DNA of 64,000 bases from Pararhodonellum marinum (GTDB taxonomy: Bacteria > Bacteroidota > Bacteroidia > Cytophagales > Cyclobacteriaceae), in NCBI RefSeq assembly GCF_015354735.1, contig NZ_JACEFJ010000012.1, positions 102,412 to 166,411 of the forward strand, in the 5' to 3' direction. Each line of letters opens with the position of its first letter. Position 1 is the first letter of the stretch. Positions 17,629 through 26,950 of the stretch are shown piece by piece. The notes under the pieces are model-generated. The model saw nothing but the letters and a program-made list of their open reading frames with translations. It ran no database searches and had not been told where the DNA came from. The position numbers and the translations under genes were made by a program.

Positions 17629-17655
17629 AGGATAAAAACATTTCGTTTTTATCCT
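17629..17655. promoter_or_regulatory. 27-bp inverted repeat before the hybrid regulator
   Basis: AGGATAAAAAC (17629-17639) and GTTTTTATCCT (17645-17655) are perfect 11-bp arms around a 5-base loop. The repeat lies between a -7-like box (TATCTTTA, 17619-17626) and the regulator start at 17672, so it would sit at or just after the transcription start, as an operator or a leader hairpin. Confidence 0.6.
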
Positions 17656-17671
17656 TTAAACCCGAGTTATT

Positions 17672-20600
17672 GTGGTTAATAAGTCCTCATTGGTAAATTT
17701 CCCCCTATTTCTTTTCCTGATTTTTTTGGGAAATCCTACCATTGTTTTTCCTCAGGCCGAGCTATCATTTAGACAACTTTCGGTGAACGAGGGCCTCTCT
17801 CAAAATTCAGCCGTTTCGGTTTCTCAAGATAGAGATGGATACCTTTGGATAGCCACCCAGGAAGGCTTAAACCGCTATGATGGAAGGGAAATTTTATTTT
17901 ATGATAAAAAATTCGCTGACATCACCCAAGAATCCCATTTGCAATTGGGAAAAGTATATGCTGATAGCCAAAATAGGATTTGGATCATTCCGGATAGTTC
18001 AGTGCCAGAATTGTTTCATCCTGAGGAAAGGGTCTTTTATCCGGTAGAGGGAATAAAGGCCGCAAGCTGTATCTTTGAAGATATACAAGGAAACATCTGG
18101 ATTGGAACTTTTTCTGGTCAACTCTTCAAATGGAATGAAGCCATTCGTTCAATCGAAATGAGTTGGACGGACCCTTCCAAGGAAATCATGGATATTGGCC
18201 TTTACGATGAAGATCACTTGCTACTTACCTTCAAAGATGGCATTGCCATCTGGCAGGTTCATACACAGCTCATTACCTTTTTGGAATTACCTCAAATTAA
18301 CAATATCCATTTCTCCTGCAGTCAGAGGGATTCAAATGGAAACATCTGGGTTGGCACCTTAAATGCAGGACTTTGGATTTTGGAGAAAGGAAATCATATC
18401 CCTGTACCTATTCCTAAGGTATTTAAGGAAAAAGAAAATAGAACGGAGATCAAAATGGTATTGGACATTGTGGAAGACTCCAAAGGAAACATTTGGGTGG
18501 CAACCTATGGGAATGGATTGGAAAAGTATAATCTGAATGAGAAATCTTTTGACAATTTCACCTACAGCAAGCAAAATCCCAGGTCACTTCATTACAATGA
18601 TGTGCTTTGCGTTTATGAGGATTATACAGGCACTTTGTGGTTTGGAACTGATGGAGGCGGATTGAGTTTTCACGATAAGTTTTTAGAAAAATTTAATTTT
18701 TTTCTCAATCAGCAAGTACCTGAAAATATCAATATCGATGTGGTAAGAGCCATTTTTGTGGATGAAAATGAAAATATATGGATAGGCACCTCAGGAAAAG
18801 GCCTTACTTTCTATGATTCAAAAACCCAAACCTGGAAAACCTATACTGAGACTAAGGACAACCAAAATCACATTGCAAGTAACAGGGTCATGAGCCTATG
18901 GGGAGACGGAAATGGGAAAATCTGGATAGGTTACCAGGAAGAGGGGCTTAGTATTTTGGACCTCAATACAGGAATCTTCAATCATTACAATGGACAAAGT
19001 CCAGTTAAATTACAAGCCAATACCATTTGGAAAATATATGAAGATGAGTCCGGAAATCGGTGGCTTGCCACAAGAAATGACGGTTTGATTCAATTTGACC
19101 CTCAGAAAGGAATCATCAGACATTTCTTGCATGACCCAAACGATCCCACAAGCATTCCTGGAAACAACATCAGGACATTGGAAAAGGGAAGTAACGGGGA
19201 GCTTTGGATCGGTACAGAAAACCAAGGCATAGCTAGGTTGGACATTGAATCGGGTAGCTTTCAATCCTTCAAGCATGAAGAAGGGAATAAAAAAACCATT
19301 TCCTCAAACAACATCAAATCCCTTTATTTCGATGGAAAAAGCACACTTTGGATTGGCACAAATGGTCATGGAGTCAATGTCCTTGATGTAAATACGGTTG
19401 AAAGTTTCCGGATTTCGACTCAAGAAGGGTTGGCAAATGATGTCATCTACGGGATCCTTCCCGATGATTCCGGCAACCTATGGCTCAGTTCCAACAAAGG
19501 CATCACCAAAATCACCTTACAAGCCATGAAGTCTCCCTCCTATGCTATCACTAATTACACCAATTACGATGGGTTGGCAACTGAATTCAATACCGGAGCG
19601 TATTTCAAGGATCACGATGGATCCTTGTATTTTGGAAGTATAGAGGGGTTTTATTGGTTTAATCCAGATGATATTTTGCTCAATGAGACACCTCCTAAAA
19701 CGGTTGTTACCGGACTTTTTGTTTTTGATAAATCCGTAGAAATCAGTGAAGAAATTTTTTTTAAGCACCATGAGAACACCCTGACCATCAATATAGCTAG
19801 CTTGGTATTTTCTTCCCCCAGTAAAAATGAATTCCTTTACAAACTTGAAAATCATGATGCAAACTGGATTCATTCGGGCAATAACAATCAGGCAAGATAT
19901 ACCAACCTTTCGCCAGGGACCTATAAATTTTTAGCCAAATCGAGCAATTATGACGGGATCTGGTCAGACGAACCTGTTTCTCTTAGTTTTACTATTCTAC
20001 CTCCATGGTATTTGAGTTGGTGGGCCAAATTAGGCTACGCAACATGCATCACCTTAGCATTAATTTGGATATATAAATACCTAAAGTGGCGTTGGCAGGT
20101 GAATTTCATGCTCAAAATGAAAGAGGACGAAACCAAAAGACTGGTGGAGATCGATAAGTTTAAAACAAACCTTTTTACCAATATTTCCCATGAATTCAGG
20201 ACTCCCTTAACCCTCATTTCCGGACCGATAGAAAGACTGATCAGCCAATCTGACAACCCGATTTTCAAATCGCAATTGAACCTGATCAAGCAAAATTCTC
20301 AGCGTTTGCTGCATCTGGTAGATCAGTTGCTGGAGGTTTCAAAAATCAAGTCCGGTAAGCATGAACTGAAAATCCAAAAAGGTAATTTGGGATTATTGTT
20401 GCAATCGATCGTAGCCAATTTCTTTTATTTTGCCGCTGAAAAAAACATGAGACTCAATACGGACATCCCTCTTATGACTGAGGTTTGGTTTGATGCTGAC
20501 AAAATTGAGAAAATAGTAAGCAACCTGATACAAAATGCATTGAAACATGGCAAAATAGGATCAGAGGTTTTATTGACAGGTCAAATCATGGATAATCAAT

Positions 20601-21661
20601 TTTACTTGACGGTTAAAAACCAAACCGTTAAAAAATACGATAAGGAAGAAATAAATCAACTTTTTGACAAATTTTACAAACCATACTCCAAAGCAGAAGG
20701 CTTTGGCATAGGACTGCCATTGGTCAAAGATCTGGTAGAAATCAACCAAGGGGAAATTAATCTCATCTTAGAGGATCAAGCGTTTTTTGAAGTTCAAGTT
20801 CGGATTCCGGTTGACAAGTTTGCTTTCAGACCTGAGCAAATCCTAGAAGAAGAACTTGATTTACTCCCGGTCGAAGATGGGATGCCAGCAGAAATAAAAG
20901 AGGACGCACCCCTTGTATTGGTTATTGAAGACAATGATAAGGTGCGTTCATTTATTTTGAATGAATTGCAGCCATACTACAAAATTTTAGAAGCCAGCGA
21001 TGGAAAAGAAGGATTATTCATCGCCATGAAAAAAATCCCGGACCTAATCCTATCAGATGTCATGATGCCAGAAATGGATGGTATTGAACTTTGCCAAAAA
21101 TTAAAAAACGATGAAAAGACTTCTCATATCCCCATCATTTTACTTTCCGCTAAATCTGACGAGGAAAATATTCTAAAAGGTTTAGAGGTGGGTGCAGATG
21201 ACTACATGCTTAAACCTTTTGGTATCAAACAACTTTTAGTTAGAATCCAAAAACTAATTGAATTGCGAAAGAATTTAAGGATTAGGTACTCCGCCAAAGC
21301 CAGGATTACTCCCAATGAAATAGCCATAACATCCACTGATGAAAAGTTTCTGAATAAAATCCAAAGCATAGTAGATGATGATTTGGGTGACACAACTTTC
21401 ACTGTGGATCAATTCTGTAAAAAACTGGGCATGAGCAGAATGCAGCTTCATAGGAAATTAACCGCACTTACCGGGCTTTCAACCTCTGCTTTTATAAGGG
21501 ATCAAAGGTTAAGATTAGCCATTCAAAGACTCGAAAAATCAGGAGAATCCATATCGGAAATAGCTTATGCGGTAGGGTTCAGTTCCCCTTCCTATTTTAT
21601 CAAATGCTTCAAAGAAACCTATCACATGACCCCAAGCGAGTACTTGGAAAAAGAAAAGTAG
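17672..21661 (+). CDS. Hybrid two-component system regulator (propeller sensor, kinase, receiver, AraC)
   Basis: This 1329-residue one-protein signalling system belongs to the HTCS family. It has a signal segment, about 14 two-component propeller repeats (IWIGT / LWFGTDGGG type, residues 30-660) and a Y_Y_Y domain (about 696-780; the NLSPGTYKFLAKSSNYDGIW block). A membrane helix follows near 785-805, then HisKA with phospho-His in NISHEFRTPLTLISG (about 839). HATPase shows LIQNALKHG and GFGIGLPLV. The receiver has VLVIEDND, phospho-Asp in LILSDVMMPEMDG (about 1127) and KPFG. A C-terminal AraC HTH spans about 1240-1325. It should sense a periplasmic ligand, usually a glycan breakdown product, and act on DNA directly. 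There is no ATG: GTG 17672 or TTG 17690 must be used. No SusC/SusD pair adjoins it, and lipase-like genes lie downstream. Confidence 0.95.
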   Translation: MVNKSSLVNFPLFLFLIFLGNPTIVFPQAELSFRQLSVNEGLSQNSAVSVSQDRDGYLWIATQEGLNRYDGREILFYDKKFADITQESHLQLGKVYADSQNRIWIIPDSSVPELFHPEERVFYPVEGIKAASCIFEDIQGNIWIGTFSGQLFKWNEAIRSIEMSWTDPSKEIMDIGLYDEDHLLLTFKDGIAIWQVHTQLITFLELPQINNIHFSCSQRDSNGNIWVGTLNAGLWILEKGNHIPVPIPKVFKEKENRTEIKMVLDIVEDSKGNIWVATYGNGLEKYNLNEKSFDNFTYSKQNPRSLHYNDVLCVYEDYTGTLWFGTDGGGLSFHDKFLEKFNFFLNQQVPENINIDVVRAIFVDENENIWIGTSGKGLTFYDSKTQTWKTYTETKDNQNHIASNRVMSLWGDGNGKIWIGYQEEGLSILDLNTGIFNHYNGQSPVKLQANTIWKIYEDESGNRWLATRNDGLIQFDPQKGIIRHFLHDPNDPTSIPGNNIRTLEKGSNGELWIGTENQGIARLDIESGSFQSFKHEEGNKKTISSNNIKSLYFDGKSTLWIGTNGHGVNVLDVNTVESFRISTQEGLANDVIYGILPDDSGNLWLSSNKGITKITLQAMKSPSYAITNYTNYDGLATEFNTGAYFKDHDGSLYFGSIEGFYWFNPDDILLNETPPKTVVTGLFVFDKSVEISEEIFFKHHENTLTINIASLVFSSPSKNEFLYKLENHDANWIHSGNNNQARYTNLSPGTYKFLAKSSNYDGIWSDEPVSLSFTILPPWYLSWWAKLGYATCITLALIWIYKYLKWRWQVNFMLKMKEDETKRLVEIDKFKTNLFTNISHEFRTPLTLISGPIERLISQSDNPIFKSQLNLIKQNSQRLLHLVDQLLEVSKIKSGKHELKIQKGNLGLLLQSIVANFFYFAAEKNMRLNTDIPLMTEVWFDADKIEKIVSNLIQNALKHGKIGSEVLLTGQIMDNQFYLTVKNQTVKKYDKEEINQLFDKFYKPYSKAEGFGIGLPLVKDLVEINQGEINLILEDQAFFEVQVRIPVDKFAFRPEQILEEELDLLPVEDGMPAEIKEDAPLVLVIEDNDKVRSFILNELQPYYKILEASDGKEGLFIAMKKIPDLILSDVMMPEMDGIELCQKLKNDEKTSHIPIILLSAKSDEENILKGLEVGADDYMLKPFGIKQLLVRIQKLIELRKNLRIRYSAKARITPNEIAITSTDEKFLNKIQSIVDDDLGDTTFTVDQFCKKLGMSRMQLHRKLTALTGLSTSAFIRDQRLRLAIQRLEKSGESISEIAYAVGFSSPSYFIKCFKETYHMTPSEYLEKEK

Positions 21662-21854
21662 ATCCTTTCAGAAAAATTAAATGCTTATTCGAGCAAATTT
21701 TTTGGTTCCCCATAAAAAATGGAGTAATCCTTTCACCTTCCAAGAAAATGGGTTTTAAGAAAAAATATTCAGAATAAAAGTTAATTTTAGGCTAAACTAT
21801 TGACCTATCTTTTGGTTCTCGTTTTTCTAAGTCCAAAATAAAGTCCCTTGTACC

Positions 21855-22946
21855 ATGGTATTAAAAATCAAATTGCTGATTGTTTTTTTGATATTGAGTT
21901 TCACGGCATTTTCTCAAGGTTTGAAACCCGGTTTTGACAAGGAAGAGTATCTGGAAGCCCTGAAAATCTCGGCCATAACAAGCAAAGACAGTAGTTATTT
22001 TGAGAAAATCGAGGCTCCCAGTAAATTCCAAATGATTTACCAATCTGAAATCATGGGATTGGACAACTTCTGGGATCTATGGCAACATCAGAGCCAAAAC
22101 GTAGCTGCCATCAGCATCAGAGGCACCACACCAAACCCCATCAGCTGGCTGGAGAATTTCTATGCAGCCATGGTGCCTGCCACCGGAAAGCTGGACATAC
22201 AGGAAGGCTTTGCATTTGATTATGCATTGGCCGACAATCCAAGGGCGGCAGTGCACATCGGTTGGTTGGTGGGGACGGCTTTTTTATCCAGAGACATGCT
22301 TCCCAAAATGGATTCGCTTTATCAAAGCGGAACCAAAGAATTTCTGATCATCGGTCATAGTCAAGGAGGTGGAATAGCCTACTTGCTGACCGCTCATTTT
22401 CGCTCACTTCAGCGACAAGGAAACATACCCCAAGACTTGAAGTTCAAGACCTATTGCAGTGCTGCCCCTAAACCAGGCAACCTGTACTTTGCCTATGCCT
22501 ATGAGCACATGGATTATGACGGTTGGGCTTACAATGTGGTCAATGCCAAAGATTGGGTACCTGAGGTACCGATGTCCATCCAAACCACTGGGGATTTCAA
22601 CGACATCAATCCTTTTCAGAATGCCAAGGTGATGATCAGTAAACAAAAATTCCCAAAAAACCTTGCCCTCAAAAGAGTCTATAACCAACTGGACAAACCT
22701 ACGCGAAAAGCCCAGAAAAATTATCAAAAATACCTAGGTGAAATGGCCTCAAAAGCTGTTTCCAAAAATATTGAAGGTTTTAACAGTCCTGAATATTATG
22801 GCAGCAACCATTATGTGAGAACGGGAAAAACAATTGTACTGACACCGGATTCGGACTACGAGAAAGCCTTTCCTGATGATGTGGGCCACTTATTCCCCCA
22901 TCACCTGCATCCCGCTTACCTGTTGTTGACTGAAAAATTACCTTAA
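21855..22946 (+). CDS. Secreted class 3 lipase-like hydrolase
   Basis: The 363-residue product has the signal MVLKIKLLIVFLILSFTAFSQG (cleaved near residue 21) and an alpha/beta-hydrolase of the class 3 lipase type. Visible are AAISIRGTTPNPISWLENFY (oxyanion strand), the nucleophile elbow IIGHSQGGGIAYLLT (Ser in GHSQG), YCSAAPKPGNLYFAYAYE, the acid in NAKDWVPEVP, and late His candidates in FPHHLHPAYLL. It should cleave ester bonds of lipids in the periplasm or outside. It follows the hybrid regulator after 193 bases on the same strand. Its length and the GNLYFAYAY block are common in Bacteroidota lipase-family proteins. The substrate is unknown. Confidence 0.85.
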   Translation: MVLKIKLLIVFLILSFTAFSQGLKPGFDKEEYLEALKISAITSKDSSYFEKIEAPSKFQMIYQSEIMGLDNFWDLWQHQSQNVAAISIRGTTPNPISWLENFYAAMVPATGKLDIQEGFAFDYALADNPRAAVHIGWLVGTAFLSRDMLPKMDSLYQSGTKEFLIIGHSQGGGIAYLLTAHFRSLQRQGNIPQDLKFKTYCSAAPKPGNLYFAYAYEHMDYDGWAYNVVNAKDWVPEVPMSIQTTGDFNDINPFQNAKVMISKQKFPKNLALKRVYNQLDKPTRKAQKNYQKYLGEMASKAVSKNIEGFNSPEYYGSNHYVRTGKTIVLTPDSDYEKAFPDDVGHLFPHHLHPAYLLLTEKLP

Positions 22947-22985
22947 AATGAATTATTTCCTACTTCAATCGTATACCTAATCTAC

Positions 22986-23407
22986 TTGAAAACGGGAATT
23001 TTGAATTCATTATTTGTAGTGATGTCCATGGCTTGTCATTCGAAAGAGAAGCATCTGGAAGCCAATATTGCACCGGCGCAAGTGGCAGTCCTTATGGCCT
23101 CTGTGAAAGAACTATTTTGGAATCTGACCATGGATGAGGAGGATTCAAATCCATGGTAGAAGGTTTTGAGTCATTTGGGGTACCTGGTAGGGAAAAAGTA
23201 CAAACAGAAGGTCCAACTATCCATCAGGGTGAAAATGGGATTGATGGCCTTGTGGCAAAGATTTTAACACAAACATGAATCCATGCAATGTCTGAAAATG
23301 CTTCGGACTATACGGTATCGGTATCTATAAAAAGAGATGCCGATGTATCCATCACAGATTTTGAAGGATGTGGTGCTTACCCTTCCCCAACAAATCCTTA
23401 CATTTAA
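22986..23407 (+). pseudogene. Decayed COG3650-like lipoprotein gene
   Basis: Three linked pieces can be read. The first, from TTG 22986, has a lipobox-like SMAC and the motif KELFWNLTMDEED, and ends at TAG 23157. After a frameshift a second frame (MVEGFESFG onward) runs to a TGA and continues beyond it as IHAMSENASDYTVSVSI, then DFEGCGAY, ending at 23407. The order of an (E)PFWNL-like motif early and a MSD..Y.V.V...GCG motif late resembles COG3650-type lipoproteins. One frameshift, one internal stop and a non-ATG start indicate a broken gene. Confidence 0.55.
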
Positions 23408-23410
23408 ATT

Positions 23411-24184
23411 ATGAAACCTACACTCATTTTATCATGCGTATTTCTTCTTGTATTGATTGCCTGCAATTCCAAAAACGGGGAGACGGTCGAATCCTTCACT
23501 GAGGAAGAGTCAACTGTCAACGAACCCCTCACCTGTTACCACCATGGTGACAAGGGCAATAGGGTATTGCTCAAGTTTTCCATCGCCGACAACATGGTGG
23601 AGGGGGAAATGATGTATGCTTTGGAAGGCAAGGACATCAACAAGGGTACTTTCAAAGGAACGTTGAACAACGGGATCATCCTTGCTGATTACACTTTTAT
23701 GTCGGAAGGAGTGATTTCAGAAAGACAGATTGCTTTTCAGAGAACCTCTGATGGTTGGTTGAAGGGTTTCGGCCCCGTAGTCAGTCAGGGAAATAAGGTG
23801 GCATTTACAGATGCTGAAAAAATTGATTTCAGGAGTGGCTTGAAATTCGTCGAAGAACCCTGTGATGAGCCATCCTACGCATGCATTGGCTCCTACACAG
23901 GTGTTTGGTCTGCTTTAAAAGGCAGTTGTGTGGAGTTGTCAGAGGAAGCCACAGAACTTAACCCCATCGAAGTCCAAGACCAAAACAACCCGCCTGCCTA
24001 CCTGATTTTTGCAGATGACCAATCCAGTGCGGAAGTGTACCTGCCAGGCAGGGAAGACCACATGCTGCTCCAGCGAGAAGGTGAAGAAGGAAATTGGGTT
24101 TGGAAATACGAGGATTATGAGCTCATCACCTGGAAAGGATATGTGTTGAGAAAAGAGGGAGTTGCTTTATATGGGGGGGTATAA
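23411..24184 (+). CDS. Hypothetical lipoprotein
   Basis: The 257-residue product has the signal MKPTLILSCVFLLVLIAC (lipid-anchored Cys18) and an acidic linker. A first beta domain spans about residues 40-140 (CYHHGDKGNRVLLKFSIADN, then EGKDINKGTFKGTL). A second domain carries Cys residues (EEPCDEPSYACIGSYTGVW, GSCVELSEE) and ends in WKYEDYELITWKGYVLRKEG. The two parts look like a duplication of the small lipoprotein fold that binds or senses cell-envelope ligands, but no function is known to me. It begins four bases after the decayed lipoprotein gene and may once have shared its transcript. Confidence 0.72.
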   Translation: MKPTLILSCVFLLVLIACNSKNGETVESFTEEESTVNEPLTCYHHGDKGNRVLLKFSIADNMVEGEMMYALEGKDINKGTFKGTLNNGIILADYTFMSEGVISERQIAFQRTSDGWLKGFGPVVSQGNKVAFTDAEKIDFRSGLKFVEEPCDEPSYACIGSYTGVWSALKGSCVELSEEATELNPIEVQDQNNPPAYLIFADDQSSAEVYLPGREDHMLLQREGEEGNWVWKYEDYELITWKGYVLRKEGVALYGGV

Positions 24185-24268
24185 ACTGTATTGAACACTT
24201 TTTTTGCCGATGTTTGATTTTGACTTTAAGATCATATTGTACAGAATTCATGGGTTTAAAATGAATGT

Positions 24269-25183
24269 ATGACAAACTTTACTTGGCTTGGAATTAGGTT
24301 AATTCCATTGTTTTTGATGGGGCATATCTGTGGTGCTGTGGCTCAAACAATGTTGGGAAATGCTGATAAAATCATTGCAAAATCGATTACAGAGCGCTGG
24401 GAGCTGGATTCTGCCAGTCAACGGGGTACTTTCCGGCTCACTTCCTATAAACCCTTCTATGTGACCGCAGGCAGGTGGTCCAATAATCCCAATAACTTCC
24501 CAGCCAGTGAAAATCCGGATTATGCAGTCACAGAACCCTTCGAATTCAATAACTATGAGGCTAGATTTCAGCTAAGCTTTAAGACCAAAATTCTCCAGGA
24601 TATTTTTTGGGGTCAAGGGGATTTATGGGTTGGTTATTTGCAGGTGGCCCATTGGCAGATCTACAATACCAACCTTTCCAGGCCCTTCCGCGAGCTCAAT
24701 TATGAACCGGAACTGATCATGAATTTCGGAGTCAATTACAATTTGTTTGGCTTTCAGGGCAGGACCTTGGGTTTTTCATTCAATCATCAATCTAACGGCA
24801 GAGAACTTCCACTTTCCAGAAGCTGGAACAGGGTGATTTTTCATGCGGGTTTTGAAAGGGATCACTGGGGACTTGTACTGAGACCATGGATCAGGATTCC
24901 TGACGAAGAGGACGAAAACCCTCTGATCACGGATTTCATTGGACGCGCAGAAGCCACCGTGATTTATAGCAGAAATAAGGTTCAAATGTATGCCGTCATC
25001 ACCAATTCGCTACGCTTCGGTGGTGGCAATAACCGTGGAGGAGCACAATTCAATGTGGTCTTCCCCATCAGAGCAAACCTGAGGGCACAGTTTCAGGTTT
25101 TTGACGGTTATGGAGAAACTTTGATAGATTACAACCACCGGCAGACCACCATTGGTTTGGGAGTTTCATTTGTGGATTGGTGA
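24269..25183 (+). CDS. pldA: Outer-membrane phospholipase A
   Basis: OMPLA hydrolyses acyl chains of phospholipids that have reached the outer leaflet, keeping the outer membrane asymmetric. The 304-residue product has a signal peptide and the full catalytic signature FNHQSNGRELPLSRSWNR, with His173, Ser175 and Asn187 spaced exactly as His142, Ser144 and Asn156 of the E. coli enzyme. Strand-rich segments ending in TTIGLGVSFVDW close the 12-strand barrel. The calcium-dependent dimer form is expected. It uses ATG 24269; an upstream ATG at 24261 stops after three codons. It stands 84 bases behind the lipoprotein gene. Confidence 0.95.
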   Translation: MTNFTWLGIRLIPLFLMGHICGAVAQTMLGNADKIIAKSITERWELDSASQRGTFRLTSYKPFYVTAGRWSNNPNNFPASENPDYAVTEPFEFNNYEARFQLSFKTKILQDIFWGQGDLWVGYLQVAHWQIYNTNLSRPFRELNYEPELIMNFGVNYNLFGFQGRTLGFSFNHQSNGRELPLSRSWNRVIFHAGFERDHWGLVLRPWIRIPDEEDENPLITDFIGRAEATVIYSRNKVQMYAVITNSLRFGGGNNRGGAQFNVVFPIRANLRAQFQVFDGYGETLIDYNHRQTTIGLGVSFVDW

Positions 25184-25383
25184 TTTTTTTTCAGTTTTTA
25201 GGGCTTAATCCTGCCATCCGGGTTAGTTTGAACTGAATTTTTTAAATTTTCTGATTGTCTTATATTGGCAGGTCATCTTACATTGCTAACAATCCTTAGC
25301 ATAAGAGATTGCGGTTTTATCAAAATCGCCAGATTCAAAAAATCAAAAAATTCTTGCCAGAAATATCTCAGTTCCTGTTATTT

Positions 25384-26457
25384 ATGGAAACAAGCTTTAA
25401 TAGGATGTGCAACTCGACACTTGATTTAGTAAATGATTTAGAAAAGTACAGGGATAAATTTCCATTTCCATTTATATCAAAAAATGAGAAAGAAGATTTT
25501 TTGGCTGTTTATAAACAAAAAATTGAGGAAATTCAAAGATTTTCCGAAGTTCAATTTAATTGGTTTCAGTCAAATGAAGGGAAGGTGAAATTGACCTTCA
25601 AAAAAGTATATGATTTGACCTACAAAGTAATTCAGAGTAAACTTAAAGACGATGATAAAACTGCCATTGAGCATTTGGAAGATCTCATGAAAATTATTGA
25701 ATTTGATAAGCTTTCACATTTAGATCAAAAAGACTTTTTTCGAATTAGAAAGACTCAGTGGAACAATGGACTACTTAAAGAATTAAAAAAGGAAGACATG
25801 TTTCACATAAATTATCAAGATAGGCGCAAATGTAAAAATTATAGATTTAGTATTTCCGGAATTCCTGCTCTTTATTTAGGAGAATCCCTTGCACTTTGCG
25901 AAAAGGAAATTTTTTACGGTTGTGATCCTTCTGACTATTATATTTCCCAATTTAGAAGCCGTGATAATTTTAAAGTTATCACAATCGACTTACCAGAATG
26001 GATAATTTGGCGATTAGTGAAAGGTGAATTTGGAAAAAGAGAATTTATAAATTTTTTCGCTTATCTCCCTTTTTCAGCAGCCTGTATTTTTAGAACTGCT
26101 CCACCTCATAATCATTCCTTCAATCCAGAGTACATTATCCCTCAAATGTTGATGAGTTATTTAAAGAAAGACAAATTAAAGAAAGACGAAAAGCCCATTG
26201 GAGTAAGGTATCCATCCACGAAATTTAAATATGACAGAAGCACTAAACCTGCACTAAATTATGCATTTCCTGTCACAGATCCTGATAAGGACGGCTTCTG
26301 CAAAAATTTGAAGAGAATATTCGGCTGGACCGATCCAATACTTTCGGAAATTAATTATGATAAAATGAAAACTGAATTAAGAGAAAAGGCTATAAAAATT
26401 GAAATGTCGGATGATCTGAATAAATTACGGGAAGGATTTGGTAAAGCTATCGAATAA
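25384..26457 (+). CDS. RES-domain protein, possible NAD-degrading toxin
   Basis: RES domains degrade or phosphorolyse NAD+ and act as toxins in Xre-RES modules. From ATG 25384 the protein is 357 residues (a TTG at 25309 would add 25). A helical, Lys/Glu-rich part of about 120 residues comes first. The RES-like core follows: FFRIRKTQW, YRFSISGIPALYLGESLALC with the conserved Arg, Ser and Glu (CEKEI), and late RYPSTKFKYDRSTKPALNYA. A helical tail ends the protein. No antitoxin gene lies upstream on the same strand; the neighbour downstream is convergent. The surrounding DNA is visibly more AT-rich than the flanking genes, which suggests transfer. Toxicity is inferred from family only. Confidence 0.7.
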   Translation: METSFNRMCNSTLDLVNDLEKYRDKFPFPFISKNEKEDFLAVYKQKIEEIQRFSEVQFNWFQSNEGKVKLTFKKVYDLTYKVIQSKLKDDDKTAIEHLEDLMKIIEFDKLSHLDQKDFFRIRKTQWNNGLLKELKKEDMFHINYQDRRKCKNYRFSISGIPALYLGESLALCEKEIFYGCDPSDYYISQFRSRDNFKVITIDLPEWIIWRLVKGEFGKREFINFFAYLPFSAACIFRTAPPHNHSFNPEYIIPQMLMSYLKKDKLKKDEKPIGVRYPSTKFKYDRSTKPALNYAFPVTDPDKDGFCKNLKRIFGWTDPILSEINYDKMKTELREKAIKIEMSDDLNKLREGFGKAIE

Positions 26458-26540
26458 TTTAAAAATTTAAAAAAATCCTATTAGGATAAACTTACTTGGA
26501 GAAAACTAAGAATTTTTCGAAAAAAAATGACTTAATACTT

Positions 26541-26801
26541 TCAAAATTTAAATCTAAATGGCCCACAAAATTTTTCCTCAGTCTCTAACTTGAAATTATG
26601 GAAAGTTGATTTTTGTTGTACAAATACATAATGTTGGCAGCTCCCTCCGTCGCAAAAGAAATGAATAGTTGAATTCCCACCTTGAAAATTGGTCAATTTT
26701 ACATTCCTAAAATTTTCTTCTAAAAAACTAATTATTCTAGAAAGCTCTTTTTTTGAATTAGATTCATTTATTTCCGTTTGTGTACTTTTTTTACCTTTCA
26801 T
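26541..26801 (-). CDS. Small hypothetical protein
   Basis: From ATG 26801 the product is 86 residues: a polar start (MKGKKSTQTEINESNSKKEL), a helix (SRIISFLEENFRNV) and then strands with CDGGSCQHYVFVQQKS and a Cys-Gly-Pro near the end. I do not recognise it. It is convergent with the RES gene, 83 bases apart, with a short ATCCTA/TAGGAT hairpin between (26475-26487). A role as a partner of the RES protein is possible but unsupported. A longer frame to 26879 is less likely, since the extra residues are basic and unstructured. Confidence 0.45.
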   Translation of the reverse strand: MKGKKSTQTEINESNSKKELSRIISFLEENFRNVKLTNFQGGNSTIHFFCDGGSCQHYVFVQQKSTFHNFKLETEEKFCGPFRFKF

Positions 26802-26950
26802 AACTGAAATATAAAGAAAATTTTTAATCATAAACCTTTTAACACAGCTTTTATTAGGTTTTATCACAGATATAATCAAAGGGGGTATGCGAAAAGTTAT
26901 TAGAGTAAGTAATCAATCTGGTAATAGTAATCCTTAGGATTTATCTAAGT

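Noticed and set aside
25309..25383. Start of the RES gene at TTG 25309
   Set aside because: ATG 25384 is available in frame and the extra basic residues match nothing; the longer form cannot be fully excluded.
26475..26487. Terminator between the RES gene and the small convergent gene
   Set aside because: The 6-bp ATCCTA/TAGGAT stem is AT-rich and too weak, with no T run; it was not listed as a feature.
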